From positions 62,001-126,000 of the forward strand of contig NZ_WVHT01000003.1 in the NCBI RefSeq assembly GCF_009834875.1: DNA of 64,000 bases. The letters are read 5' to 3'. The translations under genes and the position numbers were made by a program. Below, piece by piece: positions 26,567 through 36,700 of the stretch; positions within the stretch are counted from its first letter, which is position 1, and the number at the start of each line of letters is the position of its first letter. Source of the stretch: Hufsiella arboris (GTDB lineage Bacteria; Bacteroidota; Bacteroidia; Sphingobacteriales; Sphingobacteriaceae). The notes below the pieces were generated by a model, which ran no database searches, was not told the origin of the DNA, and was given only the letters and a program-made list of their open reading frames with translations.

Positions 26567-29365
26567 TTAGTCGAAACGCTGTTTTAAATACTCTCCGGTG
26601 TATGATTTCTTTTCTTTAATCAAATCTTCAGGCACACCTTCAAATACAAGTTCGCCACCCCGGTCGCCACCTTCTGGTCCGATATCAATTACCCAATCGG
26701 CACATTTGATGACATCCATATTGTGCTCAATTACCAGGATTGTATTACCCTGATTTATCAATGCGTCAAATGATTTAAGCAGCTTTTTTATATCGTGAAA
26801 ATGCAAGCCTGTTGTCGGCTCATCAAAAATGAAAAGTGTTTTTGAACTGTTGTTACCCTTAATCAGGAACGACGCAAGTTTAATACGTTGTGCTTCGCCG
26901 CCGGAAAGTGTGTTTGACGACTGCCCGAGGTGTACGTAGCCAAGCCCAACATCTGCTAAAGGCTGAAGTTTGGAAATGATCTTAGGCTCATCTTTAAAAA
27001 ATTCCAATGCTTCGTCAATCGTCAGATCAAGCACTTCTGAGACATTCTTTTCCTTGTACGTAATATCAAGAACATGCTGTTTAAAGCGCTTACCATCACA
27101 GGCTTCACATGGCAAAAAGATATCCGCCATAAACTGCATCTCTATTTTCACCTCACCTTCGCCCTGGCAAACATCACAACGTCCGCCCTCTACATTAAAA
27201 GAGAATGCCGCTGGTTTAAGTCCCGCTGCTTTGGCCGACGCCTGCGAGGCATACAGATTTCTTATTTCATCCCATGCTTTAACATATGTCACCGGATTCG
27301 AACGTGAAGATCTGCCAATTGGATTTTGATCCACCAGCTCAACCTGCTGTATTAAATTATAATCACCTTCCAGCGAGTTATATGAGCCGGTTTGTTCACC
27401 GGAATAATTACCGATTGATTTTTGAAGGGCTGGCTGAAGAATCCGCTTAACCAAACTCGTTTTTCCGGACCCCGACACACCGGTAACACAAGTGAAAACA
27501 TTCAGCGGAAACTTGACATCGATGTTTTTAAGATTATTTTCACGCGCACCTTTTATTTCTATAAAATTGCTCCACTTACGTCTTGTCGCCGGTATGGCAA
27601 TTTCCTCTGTACGACTTAAATATTTCCCGGTTAAACTATGCTTATCAATAAGAATTTCATCATAGGTTCCTGTAAAAATGAGGTTTCCACCCTGGGTTCC
27701 TGCCTCCGGACCTATATCAATTAAATGATCGGCTGCCTGCATGATTTCTTCCTCATGCTCCACAACCAAAACAGTATTTCCTACGTCTCGCAACGATTTT
27801 AAAACGCTAATAAGCCGGTTAGTATCCCGCGGATGCAGGCCAATGCTCGGTTCGTCCAAAACATAAACGGAGCCAACCAGTGAGCTGCCAAGCGAAGTGG
27901 CAAGGTTGATTCGTTGTGACTCGCCTCCTGAGAGCGTGTTCGATAACCGGTTTAATGTAAGGTAACTTAACCCGACATCATTCAGGAACTTAATCCGGTT
28001 TGTTATTTCAAGTAGCAGGCGTTTAGATATTTTTGATTCCGTTTCGTTTAGTTCCAACCCTGAAAAGAAGTCGAGGGCTTTATCAAGCGGCATTAAAACA
28101 ATGTCGGTTATGGATTTGCCATCAATTTTTACAAATGTGGCATCCTGCCTGAGCCTGCTACCCTTGCATTCAGGACAGTTTGTTTTACCACGATACCGAG
28201 AGAGCATGACGCGGTATTGAATTTTATAAGTTTGCTCTTCAAGATGCTTGAAAAAAGCATCAAGTCCCTGAAAGTACTGATTGCCGGCCCATAAAAGCCT
28301 TTGTTGTTCTTCCGTTAACTGATTATAAGCGCGGTGAATTGGAAAATCAAATTTCAATGCACTTTTAACAAGTTTGTCGAGCCACTCACGCATTTTTTCA
28401 CCGCGCCAAGGCGCGATTGCACCGTCGTATACAGATTTACTTTTATCAGGAATTACCAAGTCTTCGTCAATGCCGATCACCTTTCCGTAACCTTCACAAC
28501 GCTTGCAGGCACCATACGGGTTGTTAAAACTGAAAAAGTTCGGGCTTGGTTCTTCGAAACGAATTCCATCCAGCTCGAAACGATCGCAAAAGTAATGTGT
28601 TAACCCATTCTCTTCTACAAAACAATCTCCTTTTCCTTCAAAAAATGCTGTTTGAACTGAATCGGCGATCCGGCTCAGTGTTTCTTCTTCCAGGTTGACT
28701 GAAATGCGGTCTACAACAATTTTTACTTCCTCGCTTGATATCTTTTGATTTTTAATGGAAGGGTCTTCCAACAAGTCTTCAATTTTCCTGAGCTGCTCAT
28801 CAAATACAACTCGCAAAAAGCCTTTTTGCAAAAGCACAGCAAGTTCTTCCTTTAAGGTACGGTTATTATGCGGGTGAAGCGGGCAAAGTATGGTAACCGA
28901 GGTATCCTCGGCTAAAGTTGTAATAAAATTGACCACGTCGGTAACCGAGTCCTTTTTTACCTGCTTTCCCGATACTGGAGAAAACGTTTTTCCAATACGT
29001 GAAAAAAGAAGTTTTAAGTAATCGTAGATTTCGGTAGAAGTGCCGACCGTAGAACGCGGGTTACTTGTGATTACCTTTTGTTCAATGGCTATGGCCGGAG
29101 CAATACCTTTGATATAGTCCACGTCGGGTTTGTTCATGCGACCCATAAATTGACGTGCATAGGCTGACAAGCTTTCGACATAGCGTCGTTGCCCTTCCGC
29201 GTAAAGCGTATCAAATGCCAGTGACGATTTGCCGGAACCCGACATGCCGGTTATAACGACAAGTTTATTTTTAGGAATAGCAACGTCGATATTCTTTAAA
29301 TTATGAACACGGGCGCCTTTTATAATGATATTTTTCTGCGGATCTTTCTCTGATTCTGTACTCAT
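26567..29365 (-). CDS. uvrA: excinuclease ABC subunit A
   Basis: A 932-residue DNA-damage recognition ATPase of nucleotide excision repair; works with UvrB and UvrC. It has two ABC ATPase modules: Walker A1 GMSGSGKS at residues 40-47 and a second GVSGSGKT in the C-terminal half, with LSGGESQRI and LSGGEAQRI signatures and [10 protein letters not shown] / [10 protein letters not shown] Walker B motifs. The zinc modules show CPECKGSRL and [11 protein letters not shown]...CEACDGKRF. Length is normal for UvrA. Divergent from the ECF sigma gene with a 231-nt control region. Confidence 0.98.
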   Translation of the reverse strand: MSTESEKDPQKNIIIKGARVHNLKNIDVAIPKNKLVVITGMSGSGKSSLAFDTLYAEGQRRYVESLSAYARQFMGRMNKPDVDYIKGIAPAIAIEQKVITSNPRSTVGTSTEIYDYLKLLFSRIGKTFSPVSGKQVKKDSVTDVVNFITTLAEDTSVTILCPLHPHNNRTLKEELAVLLQKGFLRVVFDEQLRKIEDLLEDPSIKNQKISSEEVKIVVDRISVNLEEETLSRIADSVQTAFFEGKGDCFVEENGLTHYFCDRFELDGIRFEEPSPNFFSFNNPYGACKRCEGYGKVIGIDEDLVIPDKSKSVYDGAIAPWRGEKMREWLDKLVKSALKFDFPIHRAYNQLTEEQQRLLWAGNQYFQGLDAFFKHLEEQTYKIQYRVMLSRYRGKTNCPECKGSRLRQDATFVKIDGKSITDIVLMPLDKALDFFSGLELNETESKISKRLLLEITNRIKFLNDVGLSYLTLNRLSNTLSGGESQRINLATSLGSSLVGSVYVLDEPSIGLHPRDTNRLISVLKSLRDVGNTVLVVEHEEEIMQAADHLIDIGPEAGTQGGNLIFTGTYDEILIDKHSLTGKYLSRTEEIAIPATRRKWSNFIEIKGARENNLKNIDVKFPLNVFTCVTGVSGSGKTSLVKRILQPALQKSIGNYSGEQTGSYNSLEGDYNLIQQVELVDQNPIGRSSRSNPVTYVKAWDEIRNLYASQASAKAAGLKPAAFSFNVEGGRCDVCQGEGEVKIEMQFMADIFLPCEACDGKRFKQHVLDITYKEKNVSEVLDLTIDEALEFFKDEPKIISKLQPLADVGLGYVHLGQSSNTLSGGEAQRIKLASFLIKGNNSSKTLFIFDEPTTGLHFHDIKKLLKSFDALINQGNTILVIEHNMDVIKCADWVIDIGPEGGDRGGELVFEGVPEDLIKEKKSYTGEYLKQRFD

Positions 29366-29596
29366 ACAATAACTGATGGCTGGCTATCTGAAGGGAAAAT
29401 TTGCACCTGCAAAAATAAGCTATCAGCCGCTTTATCCTGAATTTTTATAATTATTTCTTTGATTATTACAAAATAATTATTTCATTTGGAACAGAATCTA
29501 CAACACACACTTAACAAAAACAGGAGAACGGCTATAGATAAAACTCTACTTACATAAGAATAATTATACAAAAGGGGAAATAAAAGTAGGGGTCCT

Positions 29597-30181
29597 ATGA
29601 AAATTCAAACAATGAGTGACCAGCAGCTGATACATCTATATGTTGCTGGTAAGGAAGTTGGTCTGCAAGAATTGATCAATAGACACAAGTCGAAAATCTA
29701 TACATCTATCTATCTGTTGGTAAAAGACCAGTATTTAGCCGAGGATATTTTTCAGGATACGTTTATTAAAGTTATTCAGACTTTAAAAGCAGGAAAATAT
29801 AATGAAGAAGGCAAGTTTTTACCATGGGTTTTGCGGATAGCGCACAATCTTGTAATAGATTTTTTCAGAAAAGAGAAACGTACGCCGGTTATAACGAACG
29901 GCGATGGCTTCGATATTTTCGACGTTATTAAAGTATACGATGAAAATGTTGAAGACAAAATTGTGCGTGAGCAAACGTACAAGGATCTGAAAACACTGAT
30001 TCATCTGTTACCGTCGGAGCAGAAAGAGGTATTGATTATGCGCCATTACGGCGATCTTTCATTCAAAGAGATCGCGGATATTACCGAAGTAAGCATTAAT
30101 ACTGCTTTGGGACGCATGAGATATGCCCTAAACAACCTTCGTAAGATGTTGGAAAGCAAGGAGTTAAGCTTAAAGTGTTGA
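29597..30181 (+). CDS. RNA polymerase ECF-type sigma factor
   Basis: A 194-residue sigma-70-family protein. Region 2 is at about residues 25-95 (LINRHKSKIYTSIYLLVKDQYLAEDIFQDTFIKV...FLPWVLRIAHNLVIDFFRKEKR) and region 4 at about 135-185 (LLPSEQKEVLIMRHYGDLSFKEIADITEVSINTALGRMRYAL). No anti-sigma gene follows. The start may be ATG 29597 (preceded by a gtagggg stretch about 7 nt upstream) or the in-frame ATG at 29612. It is one of the stand-alone ECF sigmas common in Bacteroidota; its targets are unknown. It is flanked by DNA-repair genes (uvrA, nth, recA). Confidence 0.93.
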   Translation: MKIQTMSDQQLIHLYVAGKEVGLQELINRHKSKIYTSIYLLVKDQYLAEDIFQDTFIKVIQTLKAGKYNEEGKFLPWVLRIAHNLVIDFFRKEKRTPVITNGDGFDIFDVIKVYDENVEDKIVREQTYKDLKTLIHLLPSEQKEVLIMRHYGDLSFKEIADITEVSINTALGRMRYALNNLRKMLESKELSLKC

Positions 30182-30260
30182 ATTTTTCCACACTTTTTTC
30201 ATTTGCTTAAAATATTTAGGCAGCAATTGACGTTTACTTTGATAAATTAATCAATTGCTT

Positions 30261-30458
30261 ATGACTGATATTTTTACACCGGCAAAAACGTTAACCTGCA
30301 AATCGAACCAGACAGGTAATACAGAATATCCTATGGATACATTAAGCCAAGACGATCAACAGTTATTTATCAAGCTTCAGCCTTGTTTAGATCAGCTGAA
30401 AAAGGAACCAGGACAAGATGTAGTAGATAGAATTCTGGCGTTTTCAAAATCTTACTAA
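30261..30458 (+). CDS. small hypothetical protein
   Basis: A 65-residue acidic-helical protein (MTDIFTPAKTLTC...QDDQQLFIKLQPCLDQLKKEPGQDVVDRILAFSKSY). I do not recognise a domain. The ATG at 30261 is preferred to an in-frame TTG at 30255. It lies 80 nt after the ECF sigma gene and is followed by a good intrinsic terminator, so it may be the last gene of the sigma transcript. Its position raises the possibility of a link with the sigma factor; it has no TM segment, so it is not a membrane anti-sigma. Confidence 0.6.
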   Translation: MTDIFTPAKTLTCKSNQTGNTEYPMDTLSQDDQQLFIKLQPCLDQLKKEPGQDVVDRILAFSKSY

Positions 30459-30475
30459 TTTTATAAAAATTTTTG

Positions 30476-30504
30476 AAAGACCTGCGGATCGCGGGTCTTT
30501 TGTA
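30476..30504 (+). terminator. Intrinsic terminator after the small hypothetical gene
   Basis: AAAGACC (30476-30482) and GGTCTTT (30494-30500), with extra GC pairs inside, followed by ttgtatttt. It sits between the sigma/small-protein unit and nth. Confidence 0.75.
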
Positions 30505-30530
30505 TTTTCTCCACGCCCTGAGTTTATTGA

Positions 30531-30560
30531 TTGGCACTAACGCTAATTCGTTTACCTTTG
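30531..30560 (+). promoter_or_regulatory. nth promoter (TTG-N19-TACCTTTG)
   Basis: TTG (30531-30533), exactly 19 nt, then TACCTTTG (30553-30560): a full match to the Bacteroidota consensus. The nth ATG is only 3 nt downstream, so the mRNA should have almost no leader. Confidence 0.65.
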
Positions 30561-30563
30561 TAA

Positions 30564-31319
30564 ATGCTTAAGCAAGATCGTTTCAACGCATTTATCGCTT
30601 ATTTTTCGGCAAACCAGCCGGATGCCCAAACCGAGTTACATTATAACAATCCCTACGAATTACTGGTAGCTGTTATACTATCAGCCCAATGCACGGACAA
30701 GCGGGTAAATCTCACAACACCTGCGTTGTTTGAACGCTTTCCAAATGCTCAAAGTCTTTCCGAGGCGACTTCGGAAGAGGTTTTTTCGTATATAAGAAGC
30801 ATAAGCTATCCCAACAATAAGTCGAAACACCTGGTAGGAATGGCCAAAAAACTGGTTCATGAATTTAACGGCGTTGTACCCCCGCAAGTTGACGAATTGC
30901 AAAAACTTCCCGGCGTCGGCCGGAAAACTGCGAACGTAATCGCATCTGTAGTTTATGATGCTCCTGCACTTGCTGTAGACACACATGTTTTCCGTGTATC
31001 GAACCGGATCGGGTTAACAACCAATGCACGCACGCCGCTTGCTGTTGAAAAACAACTGGTAAAATATATTCCGGAAGATAAAATCGCGATAGCTCACCAT
31101 TGGCTTATATTGCATGGACGATACATTTGCGTCGCTCGAACGCCAAAGTGCAGTATTTGTCCGCTAACATATTTCTGTAAATACTACGAGCAGCAAGGTA
31201 CTGCAACCGCGCTAAAAAAAGCTGAAGCCCTAAATAAGAAGAAACTAAAAGACAAGGCTTTGAAAAATCAAAAAAGAAAAATTACAGAAAAGCTAAAGCA
31301 GTATCAGATTTCAGAATAA
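30564..31319 (+). CDS. nth: endonuclease III (DNA glycosylase / AP lyase)
   Basis: A 251-residue base-excision repair enzyme for oxidised pyrimidines. The helix-hairpin-helix LPGVGRKTANV contains the catalytic Lys121, and Asp139 lies in AVDTHVFR. The [4Fe-4S] ligands follow as C-x6-C-x2-C-x5-C in CVARTPKCSICPLTYFC. The protein has a basic, lysine-rich C-terminal tail of about 40 residues beyond the Fe-S loop, longer than E. coli Nth (211 aa). Preceded by a strong promoter with hardly any leader. Confidence 0.97.
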   Translation: MLKQDRFNAFIAYFSANQPDAQTELHYNNPYELLVAVILSAQCTDKRVNLTTPALFERFPNAQSLSEATSEEVFSYIRSISYPNNKSKHLVGMAKKLVHEFNGVVPPQVDELQKLPGVGRKTANVIASVVYDAPALAVDTHVFRVSNRIGLTTNARTPLAVEKQLVKYIPEDKIAIAHHWLILHGRYICVARTPKCSICPLTYFCKYYEQQGTATALKKAEALNKKKLKDKALKNQKRKITEKLKQYQISE

Positions 31320-31363
31320 TTTAATACATTTATTTTAATTAATTTTGATAATATTTTTAGCAT

Positions 31364-31388
31364 TTGTTTTAAATAATTTATAAATTCG
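31364..31388 (+). promoter_or_regulatory. recA promoter (TTG-N14-TAAATTCG)
   Basis: TTG (31364-31366), 14 nt, TAAATTCG (31381-31388), then 19 nt to the ATG. Same arrangement as leuS and ftsX. No obvious LexA-type palindrome was seen in this 88-nt gap. Confidence 0.45.
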
Positions 31389-31407
31389 CAACAGTAAAAC
31401 TAATATA

Positions 31408-32415
31408 ATGAGCAACGCTGATAAATTAAAGGCCCTACAACTTACTCTCGATAAACTGGAAAAATCATACGGCAAAGGAACAATTATGAAGCTGGGAGAC
31501 TCGGCTGTTGAACCTTTAGAATCTATATCAACCGGATCTATCGGACTGGATATAGCATTAGGGATCGGAGGGCTGCCTAAAGGCCGTGTCATCGAAATTT
31601 ACGGACCGGAATCATCGGGAAAAACGACACTTGCTATCCACGCTATTGCTGAGTCGCAAAAAAAAGGAGGAATCGCTGCGTTTATTGATGCGGAACATGC
31701 CTTTGATAAATTTTATGCAAAAAAATTAGGTGTTGATATTGAAAACCTATTGATCTCTCAGCCAGATAACGGCGAGCAGGCTTTAGAAATTGCCGACAAC
31801 CTGATTCGTTCGGGAGCAATTGATATTATCGTAATCGACTCAGTCGCGGCGCTTGTTCCAAAAGGTGAAATTGAAGGCGAAATGGGCGATTCGAAGATGG
31901 GATTACAGGCCCGCTTAATGTCGCAGGCTTTACGTAAGTTAACAGGAACAATCAGTAAAACCGGATGCTGCTGTATTTTCATTAACCAGTTACGTGATAA
32001 GATCGGTGTCATGTTTGGCAACCCTGAAACAACAACCGGTGGTAATGCTTTAAAATTCTACTCATCGGTACGTTTAGATGTTCGTCGTATATCGCAGATC
32101 AAAGACTCAGATGAAGTATCGGGAAATAGAGTTAAAGTAAAAATCGTTAAAAATAAAGTTGCGCCGCCATTCCGGATTGCCGAGTTCGACATAATGTTTG
32201 GCGAAGGAATTTCAAAGGCAGGCGAAATCATTGACCTTGGCGTCGATTTCGACATCGTTAAAAAATCTGGATCATGGTTCAGTTACGGCGATACCCGCTT
32301 AGGTCAGGGTCGCGATGCTGTAAAACAACTGATCAATGATAACCCCGAATTAATGGAAGAACTGGAAAACGCCATTAAAGAATCGGTTACGGCGGAGAAA
32401 TTAGAAGAGAAATAG
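31408..32415 (+). CDS. recA: recombinase RecA
   Basis: A 335-residue recombinase for homologous repair and SOS co-protease activity. Walker A GPESSGKT is at residues 66-73, as in E. coli. The central ATPase core is followed by [20 protein letters not shown], the DNA-binding L1 region, [21 protein letters not shown] (L2 and family signature), and an acidic C-terminus ([19 protein letters not shown]). Single-gene unit between its own promoter and an intrinsic terminator. Confidence 0.99.
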   Translation: MSNADKLKALQLTLDKLEKSYGKGTIMKLGDSAVEPLESISTGSIGLDIALGIGGLPKGRVIEIYGPESSGKTTLAIHAIAESQKKGGIAAFIDAEHAFDKFYAKKLGVDIENLLISQPDNGEQALEIADNLIRSGAIDIIVIDSVAALVPKGEIEGEMGDSKMGLQARLMSQALRKLTGTISKTGCCCIFINQLRDKIGVMFGNPETTTGGNALKFYSSVRLDVRRISQIKDSDEVSGNRVKVKIVKNKVAPPFRIAEFDIMFGEGISKAGEIIDLGVDFDIVKKSGSWFSYGDTRLGQGRDAVKQLINDNPELMEELENAIKESVTAEKLEEK

Positions 32416-32437
32416 ATATCCGTTAACTCTTCAGAGG

Positions 32438-32470
32438 GCTTGGTTACTTTAAAAGTGGCCAAGCTTTTTT
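32438..32470 (+). terminator. Intrinsic terminator of recA
   Basis: GCTTGG ... CCAAGC stem with an inner ACTT/AAGT pair, followed by seven T, 22 nt after the recA stop. Confidence 0.9.
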
Positions 32471-32492
32471 TACGCTTATCTTTTCATTTAAA

Positions 32493-32705
32493 TCATCTTT
32501 TCACGTGATCAGCAAGCTTGTGTTCTCTCCCGGGATCCTTGTCTTTCAGAAAAACTAATATCAGCACTGATATCACAGGAATTAGAAATGAAATCCAAAA
32601 CCAGAACCAAAAATTCCTTCCCATACTACGAGCCATAAATCCGGCGATAAGCTGTGGTGAGAAAATCAGGATTAATGCGAGTATCGCTAAGGGAATTTCG
32701 GGCAT
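32493..32705 (-). CDS. small two-helix membrane protein
   Basis: A 70-residue protein with two TM helices (about 5-25 and 31-53, the second rich in Phe/Trp: NFWFWFWISFLIPVISVLILVFL) and a charged cytoplasmic tail (KDKDPGREHKLADHVKR). I do not recognise a named family. It starts 2 nt after the tsaD stop, so it is probably translated from the tsaD transcript. Confidence 0.7.
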   Translation of the reverse strand: MPEIPLAILALILIFSPQLIAGFMARSMGRNFWFWFWISFLIPVISVLILVFLKDKDPGREHKLADHVKR

Positions 32706-32707
32706 TT

Positions 32708-33709
32708 CTAAAATGGCATTCTGGCAAGAGGGGCTGTATCCTGCCCTACAAAATCACCATTCAAAAATTTGTGATAACCAGCTATCGCTATCATACCAGC
32801 GTTATCGGTACAGTATTGAAATTGAGGAATAAAAACGTTCCAACCCTTTCTTTCAGCCAGGTCCGTTAACATCTGGCGTAAACCAGAATTTGCGGAAACT
32901 CCTCCGGCAATAGCGACATTTTTAATCCCAAATTGATCAGCGGCTTTTTGTAGTTTATTTAATAATATGGAAACAATGCGATATTGAACAGACGCGCAAA
33001 TGTCATTTAAGTTATTCTCGACAAAATTGGAGTTTTCCTTTTCGTTATTGCGAATGAAATAAAGGATTGACGTCTTCAGGCCGCTAAAGCTGAAATCGAA
33101 TCCTGGTATCTGTGGTTCAGGAAACGAATAAGCATGAGGATTTCCCAACTGCGCATATTTATCGATCAACGGCCCGCCCGGATATGGAAGATTTAAGATT
33201 TTGGCGGTTTTATCAAACGCCTCTCCCGCGGCGTCATCATTCGTTTGACCGACAATTTCCATGTCAAAATAATTTTTAACCAGCACAATTTGAGTATGAC
33301 CACCTGAAACGGTTAAACATAAAAAAGGAAAATCAGGCTTTGGATCGTCGATAAAATGAGCAAGTATATGAGCTTGCATATGATTAACATCAATCAAAGG
33401 CACATTTAGAGCTAGCGCAAAAGCCTTGGCAAATGACGTCCCGACAAGCAATGAACCAAGCAAACCCGGACCACGGGTAAATGCCACTGCATCTATCTCA
33501 TTTTTGTTTATTTTTGCTCTGTCCAGGGCTTCTTCCACAACCGGAATAATATGTTGTTGATGTGCCCGGGATGCAAGTTCAGGAACAACTCCTCCGAATT
33601 TTTGATGAATAGCTTGGGTAGCGATAATATTTGAACGGATTTCGCCGTCTATACATACCGCTGCTGATGTGTCATCGCAAGAAGATTCGATGCCGAGAAT
33701 TGTAGCCAA
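32708..33709 (-). CDS. tsaD: tRNA N6-adenosine threonylcarbamoyltransferase
   Basis: A 333-residue enzyme of the t6A37 tRNA modification pathway. TILGIESSCDDTSAAV is the ASKHA-fold N-terminus, HMQAHILAHF holds the two metal-binding His, and SGGHTQIV, FDFSFSGLKTS and AIAGGVSANSGLR are family motifs. The open frame continues upstream to 33886 without a convincing ATG and into tamB on the other strand. The family N-terminus begins exactly at a TTG (33707-33709), which I take as the start. This gives the usual length. Confidence 0.95.
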   Translation of the reverse strand: MATILGIESSCDDTSAAVCIDGEIRSNIIATQAIHQKFGGVVPELASRAHQQHIIPVVEEALDRAKINKNEIDAVAFTRGPGLLGSLLVGTSFAKAFALALNVPLIDVNHMQAHILAHFIDDPKPDFPFLCLTVSGGHTQIVLVKNYFDMEIVGQTNDDAAGEAFDKTAKILNLPYPGGPLIDKYAQLGNPHAYSFPEPQIPGFDFSFSGLKTSILYFIRNNEKENSNFVENNLNDICASVQYRIVSILLNKLQKAADQFGIKNVAIAGGVSANSGLRQMLTDLAERKGWNVFIPQFQYCTDNAGMIAIAGYHKFLNGDFVGQDTAPLARMPF

Positions 33710-33742
33710 GATTGAATGATTAAATTTTAACTCTGCAAAAAT

Positions 33743-36700
33743 ATTAAAAAAGCTCTTAAAATATTTCTCTGGATCATCCTTACCATATTGGTATTGATAT
33801 CGGCTTTGGTTTTTTCGCTGCAATTTAAGCCTGTTCAAACTTATCTGGCAAAACGGGCGGCGAAATACTTGTCTGGCGAATTGCATACAAAAATTAACAT
33901 TAAGAGCTTGTATTTAAAGCCTTTCAAGTCATTAGTACTTGAAGACCTGTATGTACAGGATCTCCAAAAAGATACTTTACTATATGCCCCTCGCTTAACT
34001 GTCGATCTCAACCTTTTATCCATTAAGCTTAGAAAAATATCTGTTAATACAGTTCAGTTAGATAACGGACAGTTTTATCTGAAAGATTTTAAAGATTCGT
34101 CAAACCTGGGTTTTATCATTAATTATTTCAGTTCAGGAAAGCCTGAAGTAAAAAAGAAAGGAAAGCCGTATGATATTACTTTTGATAAAATTGTACTAAA
34201 CGACTTTGGGTTCAAATACAAAAACTTTAACAACCCGGATACAACAATCACAGGTGTCGTAAATTTTGACGATGTTGATCTAAAGAAGTTAAATGGCACT
34301 TTTTTAAACCTTGACACTAAAAACCATCTGGCTAAATTTCAGGTTCGCCATCTCACTTTCAGAGAAAAAAGTGGTTTCTATCTTAAAAACCTTACGACCC
34401 TCGCAAGTATAGATACCAATAGTATGGAATTTAAAAACCTGCTGCTGGAAACTCCGAAAACCAAGTTAACTGACTATGTGTCCTTTAAATTTAATAAATA
34501 CAAAGATTTTAGCAGGTTTGTAAGTAAAGTATATGTGAAAGGAGTTTTTAAAAATTCTCTTCTTCATCCTGCCGACATATCTTTTTTTGCTCCGGAAGTG
34601 CAGCCCTATAAAGTAGACTTTCACATTGACGGCCGTATCAATGGTTATGTAAACAATTTCAAGGCGCGCAGTTTCGCAGTTAGAGCCGGAAATGCTACTT
34701 ATCTAAAAGGCGATTTTGATATCACTGGCTTACCTAAGCTCAGCGAAACATTTCTTGATTTAAAATTCGATCAAATTGCAAGCAACCATCGGGATGCCGA
34801 TGAAATAATACGGGCTTTGACTGGTAAAAAAACATCGCAGGTACCGCAATTCTTTCAAAAATTTGGCAACATAAATTTCAAAGGCAGATTTACAGGTTTC
34901 CCCAAGGACTTTATTGCTTTTGGTGAATTTAAAACCGGACTTGGCCGCATTGTCACTGACGTTAACATGAAACTGTTGGCTACGCCTGTTTATTCCGGAA
35001 CTGTTAAAACTTATGACTTCGATTTCGGCAAACTCGCCGACGAACCATTGCTTGGCAGAGGAACTCTTTCAGCAAGAATTAAGGGGCGCGGATTTAGTCA
35101 AAAAACGCTGAACAGCCAAATTAATACAACGGCAAGCTATTTCACTTTTAAGGGCTATACTTATCACAATATTGATTTAAACGGAAAATTCAATAAAAAC
35201 CGTTTTGATGGAAACGTAAAGATTAACGATAACAATCTGGTACTCGATTTCGACGGCGGTGTTGACTTGAACCCAGCTTTGCCGGAGTTTAATTTTACAT
35301 CGTCGATAAAAAATGCGAATCTCAAAAATCTCAATCTTACAAAGGACACGTTAGCCGTTGACGCTGAACTGACAACCAATTTCACCGGTAATGACTTAAA
35401 TAACTTGCAGGGCAATCTGTTAATCAACCGCGTTCGGATAACCACGCCGAAAAATTCATTTATTGTAGATTCCGTTTATCTGGATGCAAACGGCATTGGA
35501 GCAAATCGCGAGCTGCACGTAAATTCCGACATTCTTGAAGCAAGCATCAAAGGTGAATATGACCTCAATACGCTTCCATCCTATTTTAAATCGGTAGCGA
35601 AACGATATGTTCCATCCCTTCAAACAACAATTGTAAAAGGAGGTGTGCAAAACTTCAATTTTAACTTACAGATCAAGTATTTTGAGCCGCTGAGCGCATT
35701 ATTTGCACCCGATTTAAAATTACCCGAAGGAGCTTTGTTAACCGGCGTGTTCAAGTCGCAGGAAAATTTAACGAACTTCAACGCGTCATCAAACCTGATT
35801 CAGTATAAGAAAATTAAGGTGAATAATTTCATACTTGATGAAAGCAACAACGAGCAAGCCCTAAACGTGTTCATTTCTTCTGACCGGGTTGATTTGACAG
35901 ACAGCCTTTTTATAAAAAACGTCAACATAGCTAACGTATTAAAAAACGACAGTCTTAATCTCAACGTTAAACTATCCGATAAAAGTGCAACAAATCAGCT
36001 CGACTTAAACGGTCTCGCAGAATTTAAGGCAGACAGTTCCATGAAGCTAAGCATTCTGCCTTCGGATGTAGTGATCAACAATAATGAGTGGAAAATAACC
36101 GACAAAGTTAAAATTGGATTTGATCGGAATAAAATCAATATCGCGGGCTTCGAGTTGTCAAGAAATGACCAGTCCGTAACGATAAACGGAATAATATCCG
36201 AAGATCCAAAAGATCATATCGATTTACTATTTGAAAATTTCCAGCTGGCAAATCTCAACACGTTAACCAACGCCGCTGGGGTGTTAATAAAGGGAAAGCT
36301 TAATGGCAGCATTGGTGTCACGGCACTAAGCAAAACACCTCATATAGAAACCGATTTAAGAGGTGATTCCGTCGTCGTAAATAGCACCGCGATCGGCAAC
36401 TTTACCATCAAAGCCGATTTCGACAACGAAACAAAGCTTGTTAACGCGAAAGCTAACATTCAAAATAAAGGTTTCGAAACATTAGACATCGAGGGCACCT
36501 ATAACGCAAGGCCCGACGAAAACACTTTGAATCTCCAGGTACGGATGGATAAAAGTGAGATAGTTATTTTTGAACCGTTTATAAAAGATTTGGTTTCAAA
36601 CCTGAGCGGAACAGTTTCTGCAGATTTAACGGTGACTGGAAAAGCGACTGACCCGCAGATTGACGGAACTTTGTCATTGAACAACGCCGGAATGACCGTC

